Assembly: GCA_025331565.1 (NCBI GenBank)
Contig: JAFREQ010000041.1
Location: 868,001 to 932,000, forward strand
DNA: 64,000 nucleotides
Origin: Holacanthus passer
Lineage: Eukaryota; Chordata; Actinopteri; Pomacanthidae
Direction: 5' to 3'
The stretch's first letter is position 1, and the number at the start of each line of letters is the position of its first letter. The position numbers were made by a program, and so were the translations under genes. Under the pieces are notes generated by a model. That model was not told the DNA's origin. It did no database searches and saw only the letters and a program-made list of their open reading frames with translations. This document shows, one piece after another, positions 12,720 to 24,891 of the stretch.

Positions 12720-13560
12720 GCTCATTTAGTATAAGAGGGTAATAAATCACTGAGTTTGCTTCTGCCCTGCCTGTGCTCTGATCCCTAATTAGCTGGGACA
12801 TGAGGTGTAAGTCCCTCTCTTAATTATAATTTCTTATGAGAAAGCATTTATCTAATTGACAATAAGGGGGAGAAACCATCTTAAAAAAAAAGTGTCTTTA
12901 TCTATAGAGAAAGACACCACAGATGATAATGCACCTATTTTAAGAGATAATGAAAGCTGTGGTGGAAGTGACATGGTGTCACATTTAAAGATTTTAAGAG
13001 GTTCACAAATTTGGCTGAAGCAACACACACTGCTACTTTATTTGGTGCAAATAACCTCTGTACTCTTAAAAGCATTCTTGTCGCCCTTAAATAAACACTT
13101 CATAAGATTATAATGCAGGGGTTGGAGGGGAATCCATTAAATGCTCCAGATCCCACACAGCCAGACGTTGGAAGCCTTCTTCAAGTCGAGAGAGGTCTGG
13201 AGTCGCAGAGGAAACAAAGCTCGGCTCTGTTATTAATGGGCTCAGCCTGTCTCGGCCACATTTGCCATTTCTGTAATGTCACAGAGCAGTGAAGGAGGAC
13301 GCAATAAAACACAGAGCCTGGAAGCTCCACTTATTACAATTAATAATTCATATGACTGCATTAACTGGGCGAAATCCACAATTTCACATGGCAGGTGTGG
13401 AGTGTGTGTGTGTGTGTGTGTGTGCGCCGCGGTTAGAGCGCGGGGAGATGGAATCGAAAATCCTTGTTACAGCCGATGAAGACTGCAGCAAGTACACGAG
13501 CCATGAATAATAGATGGGATATGTTGATGTTGAATGATGACGTCCCCCCACCCCCATGTC
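12720..13560. other. Candidate conserved non-coding stretch
   Basis: The DNA is complex and transposon-free and contains repeated homeodomain-type cores (CTAATTAGC near 12786, CTTAATTATAATT near 12820, ACAATTAATAATTCATATG near 13335). It also holds a (TG)n tract at 13402-13424. This motif density resembles developmental enhancers near transcription-factor genes. No conservation data are available here, so the call is a guess from composition. The overlapping frames at 13276-13510 run through the TG tract and are not credible genes. Confidence 0.2.
13402..13424. repeat. (GT)n microsatellite
   Basis: An uninterrupted GT tract of about eleven units inside a more complex region. Confidence 0.95.
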
Positions 13561-14393
13561 TTTTTATATATGAACACAGCACTCAGAACATGGTTAAACT
13601 CCATATGGACTGTTTTTAATCTCTAAAGTATCACTTCAAATACACAAGTTGCAGACAATGACAGATGCCTCGTGCTGCAAAAAGTGCACATCATAACACA
13701 TCATTCCTTTCTGTGCTGAATACTAAAATCTCATTTTCTCTCTTCTGCCAATGAAGTGATGTAAAGACTGTTTGTTCAGACTGCAGACTGGGCAGTAGTT
13801 CATAAAGCAAACTGAAACACTAAGATACTGTAAATTCATTTATGTAAATCCAATTAATTTCTGTTTTTCAAGGAAATACATTTGAAAACACCGCAATTAA
13901 ATGACTGTGAGAAGTTGCCGCTTTCAGCTCCACTTGGCCACGAGCTGGTTTAAGATGGAGGCTTATTGGACCATGACTGGCTTCCAACATTGCAAATGTT
14001 ATAAAATCCTGCCAGCATGTACACATCTTAAAGATTTAAGATGAGCACTTTCCCCCTTTAGCAGATGTATTAAAACAGGCTTCAGGCGCCAAAATCTGCA
14101 CGGTGAAGCTCACATCCAAGTGAAGTCACTATAAGGAAAATACAGTTTTGAATGGAGTGGGGCTTTAAATAAGGACTGGGGTCAGCACAAAGAAATAAAG
14201 GCTGATCACTAATTAAGTCCAGGTAATAAACATTGGGTGTAATTACCTGGACTCTAAGAGCTCACATTGTAAATTCAGGATAATGTTTATTTCCACAGAA
14301 CTAATTCCATCAGTACGATAACGGAGTCATGTCATACCTCACCACTCTGCTGCTGTAAGTAGAAGGAGAACTCAGGCTTGGAGTGATGAGTAA
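13561..14393. other. No gene recognised
   Basis: No open frame, repeat or element end worth noting before the hAT insertion. The bases immediately preceding 14402 form the left copy of its target duplication. Confidence 0.5.
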
Positions 14394-14401
14394 GACATGA
14401 C

Positions 14402-15455
14402 CAGGGCTTAATTTGGACCAGATCCCGCCGGAACAAGATCCGGCACCTGCCAGATTTTGACTGGCACTTATTTGATTGGATCCAGCACCTCGTGTGTCTC
14501 TAAGTGTTTTGATTAAATTGTGAAGTATTAAATTTGGACAGCTCTTTCTTTTATTGAGTTTAAATCACTTGGGAATCTCATTGTACACACACAAATGAAT
14601 GTAAAAACTGAGTGCTAGTGAGGAAGAGAGGGGAAAGTGGGATCAGGTCAGGCCACACCCACGCTACGTCTGAAGCGGGAATTTGCGCACTTGCAGGCAA
14701 AATTTGTTTCTCTGTGTTAGCTTGGAAGATGATAGAAAATGGCTAAAAGGCAGTTTGATTTAAAGAGCTTTGTTCAGCCAATAAGTCAGACTAAGCCTGA
14801 AGTAAAGAAGTCCAAGGTTGTTTCCGTGGAAATCGTGGAGGAGCAGCAGCAGCAGTTAGCATAGCAAGTAGCAGCAGCTGTGGTGAAGATGCTAGGGCAG
14901 GGACACCTGCCTCCAGCAGGCAGGACATGGGAGGAGGACTTGGGGACAGAGAGCGGAGAAGGAGAGGGCGGAAGTTCTGGTACGGACATTCAGACTTTAT
15001 GGCTGCTTTTTGGGCTTTGCTGCTGATTCATTAGAGGAGTTATGAGTGTAAATTTTCGTAAATAATTATTTTGTATAAGCATGTTTTTGTGTTCAGAAAG
15101 TTTAGTGACGTTGGTGCTGAGAGTGGCTAAATGAGCTGGTGTTGATTTTGCGCTGTCCTTGGTGCTGAAACATGGCAGATTTGACGGCTGTCGCTCAGAG
15201 AGAGAGAGAGTGAGGGGGAGAGATGCGCTCCATCAATGGGCGATTGTCTGTGCTTCTCTACAGCTGATTCTTCTTTCTTTTCTTAAACATTCAGGTTAAT
15301 AGGTTGTTTGCAGTCACGTGATCTTATTGGTCCGTTTAGCACAAGGCACTGTGTTTTGTTTTTTGATGTATTCAGTAACATTTTGTCTCCCTCTTACTGC
15401 CGGAACAACACCAGGTCTGCGTTCCGGGTCCTGATGATTTACAAATGAAGCACTG
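14402..15455 (+). mobile_element. Internally deleted hAT transposon with perfect 8-bp target duplication
   Basis: The element begins CAGGGCTTAATTTG and its other end, read on the opposite strand, begins CAGTGCTTCATTTG (12 of 14 identical). It is flanked on both sides by the identical octamer GACATGAC (14394-14401 and 15456-15463). An 8-bp duplication with CAG-type ends defines the hAT superfamily. At 1,054 bp it is too short for an autonomous hAT (normally 2.5-4.5 kb), and only the start of a transposase-like frame remains (14739-14864). It would therefore have needed a transposase supplied elsewhere. GGAACAAGATCCGG and GGAACAACACC motifs just inside the two ends may be subterminal binding repeats. 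The undamaged duplication suggests a fairly recent insertion. Confidence 0.92.
14739..14864 (+). pseudogene. Likely hAT transposase N-terminal fragment
   Basis: The frame opens with an ATG and reads MAKRQFDLKSFVQP, continues with a lysine-rich segment, and ends in a glutamine run (QQQQLA) before an in-frame TAG after 41 codons. A short basic start of the form MAKRQ...L..F is common in hAT transposases of the ZMYM/TTF zinc-finger type. It sits where the first coding exon would be, about 340 bases inside the left end. No zinc finger, catalytic domain or dimerisation domain follows, because the interior is deleted. The assignment depends on the surrounding element; the peptide alone would not establish it. 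Confidence 0.55.
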
Positions 15456-15463
15456 GACATGAC

Positions 15464-17921
15464 TGTCATTTTGCAGATGGAAGTGTAGATGTAGAAATGT
15501 AGGTGGTACTGAATTCATCAAAAGGAGGACATTTCAAGAAAATTGACTCAACAGCAAATAAAAATGGAAGCAGATCAGAAAACAGGTAGGCCTCTTGATA
15601 AAATATCATTTAACATTGTTAGAAACAAGAAATTAAAATTAAAGGCCTGTTCCAAATAAAAGGCTTGGAACGCTCTGCAGTTAAAGTGAATAAAAAGGCC
15701 CACACAGCATCAGCGAGTTGGATGATGCAGTGTTGGCACACCAGCTACACACCGGACTTGATGTCAGCGTTAAGTGACATAAAGCATAGCTGGAAATGTG
15801 ATTTCAGGAACTGGTCTGAGACATGCAGCATCTCTAAAAGACTTTAATCACATTTCAAAAGCACATATAGTATAAATATAGCTTGAATCTGATTAGCAGA
15901 AAGAGCTTTTAAAGTCTTTGTAGCAAATCAAGATGTTTTCAAGAGCGTATTTAAAAAAGTCAAATCTTATGGAACTTACTTTTCATATAAATGTATGTTT
16001 TAAAGACTTTTATTTCTATCACACTTGTGCATGCAGGGTGAGGAACTGGAGCTGGATACAGACGGCCAAGGCAGAGCTGAAGCAGTTCAATGATTTTAAC
16101 GCACAGATTCAAAAAGGACAAAGTAATGAGGCAGACAGTGGAGAATCAAAATCTGATAACAGGTAAGGTCCATGTAAAAGAAGCAAAAATCTAAAATCAC
16201 TTGGAAAAGGAACACCAGACACACCAGGTGCTAAGACGAATTGACACAAAGTGAGGAAAACACACACACTAAATACAGGGACAGGTAACAATAAGGTGGG
16301 AAACACACAATGGCAGGAAGTAAAATAACAGAAACAAGAGAAGAGGAAAGCATCACATGATGAAACAGGAAACAAAGAATGAACGATAAGAAGCAAAGAA
16401 AAACAGCTTCTTACTAAACTAAATATTTGTACAGTGCAGATTTTATGCGGTGGCTCCAGCTTTGGGAGTTGTGCTGCTGGAGGAGGATGCCAGTGACATT
16501 AGTAGCCCACTATGACAGATTACAGTGAACCTGCTCCACCTGTCTCAAAGCACATGATCCTAGAAATAGAGTCAGAACGTCATACGATGCAGTGCAAGGG
16601 AAGGAGTGCAAAGATCATTTCTCTCTTGCAGTTCCACTGAACATGATGCATCAGTAGCTTATGCACAAAGACATTATAATGTCTTTCTGTTGTTGCACAC
16701 CTGTTGTTTCAGATGAGCCTTTTCTTAACTACACTGATTTCTGTCGTCAGCGCAATACAGGCTGAAATCAGCATGGCCAAAAATGAATGCTGCTGAAAAA
16801 TGTGGCCATAATACGTACCTTGTCCAGCAGGTGCTTCAGTAATGCAGCAGTTACCCTTCACGCAGCATACAAGCAGCTTGAGGTGAGGGTGATGTCATTT
16901 CACATTTTACTCTCTCCTTCATATTATTGTCCTGTGAGTACATCTTAAGTGGTGACAATGCCATTATGCCAAAGCGCTGAAGTCAAGGGCTCGTGTGAAG
17001 GGCAGTGGTTTATGTATCTGTTTTGCTGCCTGTGTAGCCTGTTGGCAGCAGTTTGTCAAGTATACAGGGAAGGTGACTGCAGTTACACGGCTGTGTCATT
17101 TGGCTGGGATGACCCCGCCGCCTTCCTCCCATGACTTACGCATTGCTCCTGTCTTTTAATATCAGCTTCAATTACGGCCCAATACCGGCATCTTGTCTGA
17201 GTTGCTGGCAGCGATATGCAACAATAAAAAGACACAAAGCCTGAGGTAACAGCCACGGATATTGCTTTTGTGTGATGGCAACACCGTATGTCTGCCATTT
17301 ATTTACAACTTTACAGAACGTGAATCATCTTCCCAATAACAGCTTGCTTGTAAAAAGCAACATAAATAATTTAAAAAGAAATAGAGAGCAATATCAGATT
17401 AGTCTACCTGGGTGACGGTGGTGGATATGTCTAATTTACCCTCTGTGTTGGTTCAAACCTCACCTGTTTAATGTTTGAAAATACAAGAAATATATATGTT
17501 TATTTGAATAATTTACTTTATTTGTTGACCTTTTTCTAGCTTTTTCGAATAAAGTTTGTCAGAAAAGAAACGATGACAAAATTAAGAGTTTCTTCATGTG
17601 TCCTGGAAGCATTCATCACTCCGGAGGATACAATGTAATACATATTATAGCTGTGGTTTTATATTAATATCCTGCTGCCGGACTTCCTGTGAAAGCAACT
17701 TCATCATCTAGCATCCAGACACACACCATTCTAAAACCAGACACCTGCCACCTGACAATCTGACTCACAGCCATTAGCCAGCCTGACTCCAGCTGAGACG
17801 CCAGCGTTCTGCAGCTTAAAGGGCTCAAAGGAAGCAAGAAGAAGAGGTGAAGCAGCCCGACTCCGGCAACTCCTCCAAGGCCATGGGCATAAAAATCTTC
17901 ATGAACTTTATTTTGAGCGAC
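15464..17921. other. No gene recognised; possible dispersed repeat at 16195-16400
   Basis: Most of this stretch holds only chance frames (15665-15847, 15933-16166, 16949-17134 and minus-strand shadows). The purine-rich tract at about 16195-16400 (repeated GACAGG, CAGGAAG, AACAGAAACAAGAG words) resembles the repeat at 38648-39465 and may be an old copy of a related teleost family; I put that at one in three. The rest shows no ends or duplications. Confidence 0.4.
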
Positions 17922-17933
17922 ATCTTTGAGTGC

Positions 17934-18177
17934 TGCATGTTCTCCCTGTGCAGCGTGGGTTTTCACCGGGTACTCCGGCTTCCTCCCACAGTCCAAAAAC
18001 ATGCTGAGGTTGAATGAATATTCTAAATTGTCTGTAGGTGTGAATGTGAGTGTGTTTGTTTGTCCTGTGTGTGGCCCTGCGATGGACTGGCGACCTTTCC
18101 AGGGTGTCCCCTGCCTTCGCCCTAAGTCGGTTTAGGCTTGCAGAGGAGCGGACATCAGATAATGGATGGATGGATGG
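17934..18177 (+). mobile_element. Dispersed teleost retroposon with (GGAT)n tail and 12-bp target duplication
   Basis: The 244-bp body contains text seen very often in fish genomes: a start of GCATGTTCTCCCTGTGC, a middle GGTACTCCGGCTTCCTCCC, then CCCTGCGATGGACTGGCGAC. It ends in four GGAT units (18164-18179). Both sides carry the identical 12-mer ATCTTTGAGTGC (17922-17933 and 18178-18189). A target duplication of this length with a short tandem 3' tail is the hallmark of LINE-driven retroposition, as for a SINE or a 5'-truncated LINE end. I do not know its family name with certainty. The frame at 17926-18135 is incidental. Confidence 0.88.
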
Positions 18178-18189
18178 ATCTTTGAGTGC

Positions 18190-18699
18190 ATTGGCGACTT
18201 CCTTCCTCACTCTCTGACATATCACCGGGTGTTTCCTGTGTTTCCCTGGAAGTTATAAGTCTGGATGTTATAGAAGTAGTATCACGGTAGTAATGTAAAG
18301 TAAGGCTGTGCTGCTCTGTTGAGGAACACTGAAGTTGTCAAAAGAGTCTTTCAAAATCAAATTTACAGAGCAGGAAAATAGTTCTAAAACCTCCCACTGC
18401 AACACTATGATCCGTAGACTGGTGAGTGGTGAGGCCACTTCATGTCCACAGTGGATTTGTCAAGGTAAATACCCTGAAAAACACAGACATTAAGCATTTA
18501 CACTGGGGCCAAAGTAGTCAGCTAGAGGGAATGCACTAAGCCTCTATGCATTAAGACTAACGAGGCCAGAAGACACATAACCCTGCAGACTCAAAGTACC
18601 TCACAGCTGGTAAAAGTAGGGGGGAGATAAGGTGTGACAAGAAAAAAATAGACCTAACCTACATTCGGACAAACTCTGCAAAACAACTCTCCTGCTCTC
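18190..18699. other. No gene recognised
   Basis: Nothing structured beyond the right copy of the retroposon target duplication at its left edge. Confidence 0.5.
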
Positions 18700-19330
18700 C
18701 AACCTTTAACCAGCAGGCTGTTACACATGGTGAAATACGTTTAATTACTGGAGTCCTCTGTTGGGGCTGTTCTCATTGCATTGCGCTGGGAGCAGCTATT
18801 GATTTCAGGTTGTCTCCTGCCTCATTAGACCGTGGCAGAGTTCTGCCCTGCAAGCTAAAAGGGAACAGCGTCAATCCATAAATAAGCCGACTACACAATA
18901 TCTTCTATTGTGTTGGGGTGAAATATCTAGGTGGAGGTGTGGGAGAAGAAAGTGTTCAGCCTTTTGTACTTACTCGGGACATTTAAGCCACAACAGGACG
19001 GCCACCTCTGTTGCCCTGGGACTGATCGAGCACGCCGTGGGTCGAAGGTTTCCTGCGGCGTGACATTTGCATCGAATTAGAGGTAATATTTTAATAGTAT
19101 TTACCACTTGCTCATTGCCAGCAGCCTACACAGGAGGTAGAGGCTTGAGCAAGGACGGGCAGGAGTGACAACCAGGATGAAAATGATGATTCCTCTGAGT
19201 ACATGCGTTATTGATCTGCTTTCAGCTCCGGGGCTGCTGGGAGAAAGATGCACACCTCAGTCACAACATGGCCAAAGACCAATCGTCTGGCTGCTCCTGT
19301 ATGCCCGATCAGTTGATTCGAAATACTAAC
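18700..19330. other. Candidate conserved non-coding stretch
   Basis: This transposon-free, compositionally balanced DNA contains GTTTAATTACTGG (about 18740), TTGCATTGCGC (about 18778) and GACATTTGCATCGAATTAG (about 19062), which resemble homeodomain and octamer-type sites. It has no credible open frame. The candidate status is from appearance only. Confidence 0.18.
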
Positions 19331-20549
19331 ATGGCTGAAGGAAAAGGATAAATGACTTCCATTTCTCACAAACCCATTTCTCACAAACCCATCTCACAAT
19401 TTTACCTCTCCGGGTTAAGTCTTGAAAGGCCATATGGAATCTGTCGGGGGAAGATGGTAAGTCAGGTTATAACAGTGCTGACAGCTTTCCAAACTTAAAT
19501 CTTGGAGTAAAACCCAAACTTGTGACATATGTTGTGACCATGTGAGGATAAAAAAATGTTCAAATAGAAGGCAGAGCAGATTTTACCGGCGACACAGTGG
19601 CATAAAGTCAAAGCAATCATGTGAGTGGATGCAAACAGACACAAGTTTGCTCATGGCAGTGCAAACTGAGGCAAAGATTTGTCTGTGTGACTTTAAAATG
19701 TTTCATCTTGAGTGAAAATTTGGACCTGTGGATTTATGGCTTTATTTAATGAAGCTCCAGCTAACGTCTGTGCAGTCTGCACTCTGGTAGTCGATGAGAA
19801 AAGGACAACAAAAACAAACAGCTGTCAAATTTGCATGAACAAACTGAGGTGAAAATTTGCTTGATGCTGAATCTGAATTGACTGTAAGAGAAAATCATTA
19901 TGAGAAAAGAGATACTATTTTGATTTATTAAGAGAAAATATATATCATTTATATGTGAAATAAAGAGAAAAAGAGACATACTGTGTGACAGTAGTGTATT
20001 TATTGATTTGTCACATTTTGGCTGGTCGAAAGAACCTTTGTGTCTCTTAGAAACTTTAAACATTTTCATACTCCATCTTCAGTCGCTGTGCAAAGCTGCC
20101 GGACTAAGAGCTAAATCCCTGTGATCTTAAAAGGAAATAAGGGAAAATTGATGGCTAGGCCTCCATTGCCTGCACTTTATGATGGATGACAGTGCAAGGA
20201 GGGGTGGTGGGTGATTTCTATGGCAGATCAGAAAATTTAAATTCCAGCCCCTTCAGAAGCAAGCTAAAATTGTGCTGACAGGTGATAATTTAAACACAGT
20301 GGAACAGCTGGTTTCAGAGCTCTGCCTTACATTTGAGTAGATGTGTGCCTATGTATGAGTACATGTGCATTATCTTGAGCCGGTATGTGCGCACTTGCAA
20401 GATGAAGCTTGTCATATTTCGTTTCAATCAGTTCCATGCACTCGCAACTCGTTTGACTTCATGCATATGCAGGCGAATCAGCCTCAGAAGCCAGGAGCCA
20501 GTTAAAGTTTTTCAGAGAGCTCTCTCGCTGTCTCGTCCCCAGCAGCCTG
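19331..20549. other. No gene recognised; short tandem duplication
   Basis: A 15-bp unit CATTTCTCACAAACC is repeated twice with a partial third copy at 19360-19399. The frame at 19761-20069 (minus) has a hydrophobic, AT-driven translation and is not credible. Confidence 0.5.
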
Positions 20550-20558
20550 CACACACAC

Positions 20559-20592
<34 letters not shown>
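20550..20592. repeat. (CA)n microsatellite
   Basis: About 21 CA units with a single CG interruption. The long open frames through it on both strands come from the repeat. Confidence 0.95.
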
Positions 20593-20594
<2 letters not shown>

Positions 20595-20978
20595 CCACAA
20601 CGCCAGAGATATTTTTCCTCCCTCTCCTTTCCATTCAAGTGCCCTTACTCTATAAACCTGCAAAACTTTCTGTGAATTCAAACTAAAAAGGCTCTTTTGC
20701 AGAACTTCTGACACAAACTTAATTGACATTAATGAATCATGTCTAGAAGGTGTTGATGTTGTTAAAGTTAAACTAAAATTCAAATTAATTTTTACTAAAA
20801 AAACAGTATACTGTATATAGCGGGCATTTGTTCCGACTCGTGTAGGCCCGCTTATTTGATCAAATTAGAGTGACCTTTTGGTTCTGACTGACACTGTCAA
20901 CACTGCAATTTGATTGGTGGAATATCTGCCATGGCGGCCTAAAGAAAAGAAAATCATCACTACAATTCCAACAGCTTA

Positions 20979-21760
20979 ATGTGCAGTGAAGCATTCATAC
21001 TGGTCAGCGTTTACATCCCACCACAGGTCAACGTGCAGGAAGCACAGAGCATGCTCTACAAACGTAAAGCCCCCCACTCCATTAACAATTTGCACCAGTC
21101 CAATGAACTGAATGAATTCGACTGTGTTTTGAACGACAATGGGCCAGGCAGAACATCACTCCCCATGACTCCATCCACCAGTTCCACCTACCCCAGGTCA
21201 GCAGGGTCCTGAGCCTCTGCACAACTGCCCACCTCAGATAGACTCAAAGGGAGTCATTTGAGCTATCCCACCTCACAACACAAGACCCTGACCCACTCCT
21301 GGATCCCCTGTATTCACAGAACCAACAGGTCTATGGATGATGCCATGATCAACATGGCTCTCCACTTCATCTTCCACCACCTGGACTCCTCAGGAATCTA
21401 TTCCAGGATATTGTTGGTGGACTTCAGCTCTGCCTTTGACACCATCGTCCCGTGTGTGCTTGCGTGCCTGATTCCACCTGCAGGTTGATTGCTGACTTCT
21501 TGTCTGACAGGGGGCGGCGTGTGAAGCTGGAGAAACATGTCTCTGACCATTAAATCACATTTTTACATGCTGTGAATGTCTGTACATTCCCTGGTGAGCA
21601 CTTTGTACTTTCCTGCACAAACTGAACAGCTCATTTATTTAAATAACACCTTGTATATATTTCTAGAATTATTTCTCATATTTTATAATCAATTTTCTAT
21701 TCATGCTTTTCTTTTTTTATCTTTCTTGGTAAAAACACCAAGCCAAATTCCTCTGATGTG
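20979..21760 (+). mobile_element. Internally deleted Rex1/CR1-like LINE remnant
   Basis: Three parts of a non-LTR retrotransposon are visible in order. At 20985-21050 the frame reads VSVYIPPQVNVQEAQ, the end of an apurinic-type endonuclease domain. At 21258-21540 it reads TNRSMDDAMINMALHFI, then LLVDFSSAFDTIVP, then in another frame ADFLSDRGRRVKLEKHVSD; these are reverse-transcriptase blocks around the first catalytic aspartate (VDFSSAFDT). From about 21550 an AT-rich tail with TGCACAAACTG and TTGTATATATT looks like a LINE 3' untranslated region. The YADD part of the reverse transcriptase is absent, and at least one frameshift interrupts the coding part. The copy is dead. Clade (Rex1/CR1/L2 group) is inferred from the motifs. 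Confidence 0.85.
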
Positions 21761-24586
21761 AAAATCTACTTGGTGAAACATCTGATTCTTATTCAGATAT
21801 CTGGGGTTAGAGCTCTCCATACATATGTACATTAGTTAGACCAGCTAGACCTCCCTGTTTTGTATAATGTGGGACGAAGGTAACATGAAATGTGTGGAAG
21901 TTGTCAATGACTCGGAACAAAAAGCAATGTCTAGAGGGAATCTCTGCTAACTTCCACTCGAAAGCTACTTAACATAGCTTAGCAGCTTTTCAGCTTTCAG
22001 CTTTCAGCTTTTCCTGGGCTTGTTAAAAAGAGGTAAAAACTCCATATATCAGTGTTTGTAGGCCATACAGGGCTATGATGTTTTCCAGCCTGTAGCGCAA
22101 ACTGAAAGTAGACATCCAACTCTTCCAAACACTGCCTCTGAGATGTCAGTCAACCACTCCTTTGAGAAATGTCCACCCAGAGGCTCGAAACTTAAACACT
22201 GTTTCCACAAGAATGTCCAAAAATGAGTTTCTCCTTTCTGTAAAAATAACACTGTCTGCACAAAATCCACATTATGGTTCTGTGCTCATAAAGTGAGGAG
22301 AATTCAAATTTCAGTCCGACTTCAAACAAGTAAACATAAAGAAGAGAAGTGTTTCCACTGATATCTCAGTTTCATGGCGTGAAGCATTCTCCTACACATA
22401 ATTGCAGTCGTATCAGTGAAATGGCCTGTTAAGATCTTCCAAATGTCCATGTTTATTTGTGAACTAGGCTACAATAAACCCATGGGTGATTTATGAATAC
22501 AATTTTTCAAGAACTAATGCACACAACATCACAAATATCATCAATAATGAGTAGTCAGCTGAGAGATGACTAATGTAGAATCAGCTAAAAAGGCTCAACC
22601 ACACAGAACAACCTTTCAATATTACAGGGTCAACAAAGTTTTAATAGCAGAGTTAGGCATCGCCCTCCATTTGATTTATGGTTTTTGGTGTATATTTGCG
22701 TTGTTTACACATGCCAGCAGTCTTAATTTGGTGATATTTCAGAGCGGAATTGTCACTTCATTTCAGTATAAGCCTATAAAGCAGCGAAGGTGCTGACACA
22801 TGAGAAGAGATATGAGAGGTGGGATTAATCATGTGCCACAGAACGTGTATAAGGAGGGACGTAGCTCAGCTAAGCTGGAGGGAAAGAGGCAGAGAGAGGG
22901 AGGGCGAGAGCGGCGACACAGGCACATTGATGGATGAGCGTGGTGTGGATTTACTGCTCTGCCTACCTACACTCAGCTCCACCCACATCCAGCTGAGGTT
23001 GGTACTAAACTAACAGCATGTGCCAGGCGAGGCAGCAGCAGGTCCCATCAGCCATCGAAGCAGGACAGGTAAACAGGGCAAAGTCAAAAGCCAAGGTCAA
23101 GTACGGAAATACAGTCACCTACTGCGTGTCAGCCAGAGATGATGCAAGACCGATGTATTTGTCTGAGTTGTCCAGCATCAATATCATATAGCTTCTAGTA
23201 CTGTTCCTGAATAGTTCACAAAGCACAAATAGTTTTATAGAAATATTTAATATTTCCAAATTTGTTCATTTACTTTAGGAAACCTGGACAGTTCATTCAT
23301 GACCTTGGAAGCAGCACAGACAATTTTAGCCAAAATGGATGAAAAATGCTTATAGTGCTCAGGATAATGGAAGGTTTGAACATCTGCACTTCCATCAACT
23401 AATGAATACTGCGTGATATGGCTGAAAGCACCAGAAAGGCAAGTAAGTAGACCTTGAATGGCGATTGTTTTGTCCACTGTTTTTTTCCTCAAGGTCGAGA
23501 TGAACTGTCAAGCTCAATTTTTAAGATGCCATAGAGACAAAGTGCTACAAAAATATAGAAAGAAAACATCTGCTGTTCCACGACACATATGCAAACTTCA
23601 TCTGCTGATGAAGACTGTGATATTGTTGAAAGCTCCAGAATACGAGAGCATATGGATTTTGAATTAAATGGATTTTTTTGAAGAACAGTACAGTCAGCTG
23701 GATCATTGTAATCAGTAACAATAACACTGCACTCACAAAAATTAATAGCTGATGTTTTGGAACGCTGCAACATCGCATAAAATACAGTAACAACACAAGA
23801 GCCAGTATCTCCATCCTGCATCCATATGGAAAAGCAAGCATGAAAAGACAAGTGCTAACAAGCAGTTGTGCAATCGACTGCAAAAACAGATTCAGCGGGA
23901 ATTCATGCAGAGGTTTTTGGAGAGTGCTGAAGATTAAGGGAAAGAGAACTAATCTGAAATGATACTGTTTTTGCTTACTTTGATCAGACTGACAAATCCT
24001 GCATTAAAATAGGAACAGGTATTTCTATCCTGTCAGAACTTCTTCCAGTGTTTATCAGGGGCTCTCTAACAATTTTAGACATGAAGTTCAATTTAGTCAT
24101 CATGAGGAGTACTATTCAGCCTGCACATACAGCTGTATAAAGTCTGCTGACCTGGAGGAGCTTTCCAAGGTCAGAAAAATAGGGTTATCTCAGCTTGGAC
24201 CTGCAGACTACAGATGTACCAACAGAAAGCCTGAGTTAGAAAGTAAACTGAACTAAATCACTAGATTAACCCTTTAAATCTGGCACAAAACCTGCATAAA
24301 CGATGGTATTTTGATTTCAAAATTGTGAAAAGACAATCACAGAGAAATTGCACATTGTGTGACAAACACTGCCCTGACATGCTGGTGAATTATGTGTGAC
24401 CTCTGCAGTTCAATTATTGCCATTATATTAGGGTACATGTATATTCACTGTAACTAACTACTCACTCAGTGAACTGTTCAGTAGTTCGACTGTTTCATCT
24501 ACAAAATTGTGAATAAAAGGTTCATCACAGTTTCCTAGAACAGAGTGTGATGTATCAGCAACAGATATATTCAGTTTACATGAACT
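21761..24586. other. No gene recognised
   Basis: The GCTTTCA word is repeated around 21985-22010. On the minus strand, 23247-23883 stays open in overlapping frames for about 600 bases, but the peptides match no family I know. The region around 21950-22450 has the feel of an old dispersed repeat; I could not find inverted ends or a target duplication. Confidence 0.4.
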
Positions 24587-24594
24587 AAAAAATG

Positions 24595-24891
24595 AAGGTC
24601 TGGTGTGTAGGATTTAGGGGGATCTATCTGAGGAAACGGAAAATAATATCCCTCATTATTTTATCATTAGTGTATAATTATCTGAAAATAAGTGAAATAA
24701 TGAATCGTTACCTTAGAATGAGACAAGCAAATACTGGCTTGACAGAAGTCCTTTCACATATTTCACATTTATATTGGCCATCATTGGTTCTCATATACAC
24801 TTGGAAGGTTAGGGTGAGGCAAGGGGTTTTCATTTGGTTGCAATGTTCAACCTCATCCCTAGTTGCCACTAAGTCCTACACACTGGGCCTT
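24595..24891. mobile_element. hAT-like MITE, about 297 bp
   Basis: The ends are inverted repeats of about 22 bases: left AAGGTCTGGTGTGTAGGA, right (reverse complement) AAGGCCCAGTGTGTAGGA, matching at 18 of 22 positions. The flanks are AAAAAATG (24587-24594) and AAAACGTG (24892-24899). They agree at 6 of 8 positions, as an old 8-bp duplication would. The interior (TCATTAGTGTATAAT, CCTTAGAATGAGAC, TTTCACATTTATATTGGCC) is text I recognise as an abundant percomorph repeat. It has no coding capacity; the frame at 24592-24900 simply runs through it. Confidence 0.85.

Noticed and set aside
20333..20783. 117- and 93-codon frames
   Set aside because: Both owe their length to the CA microsatellite, seen as runs of Thr-His and Cys-Val.
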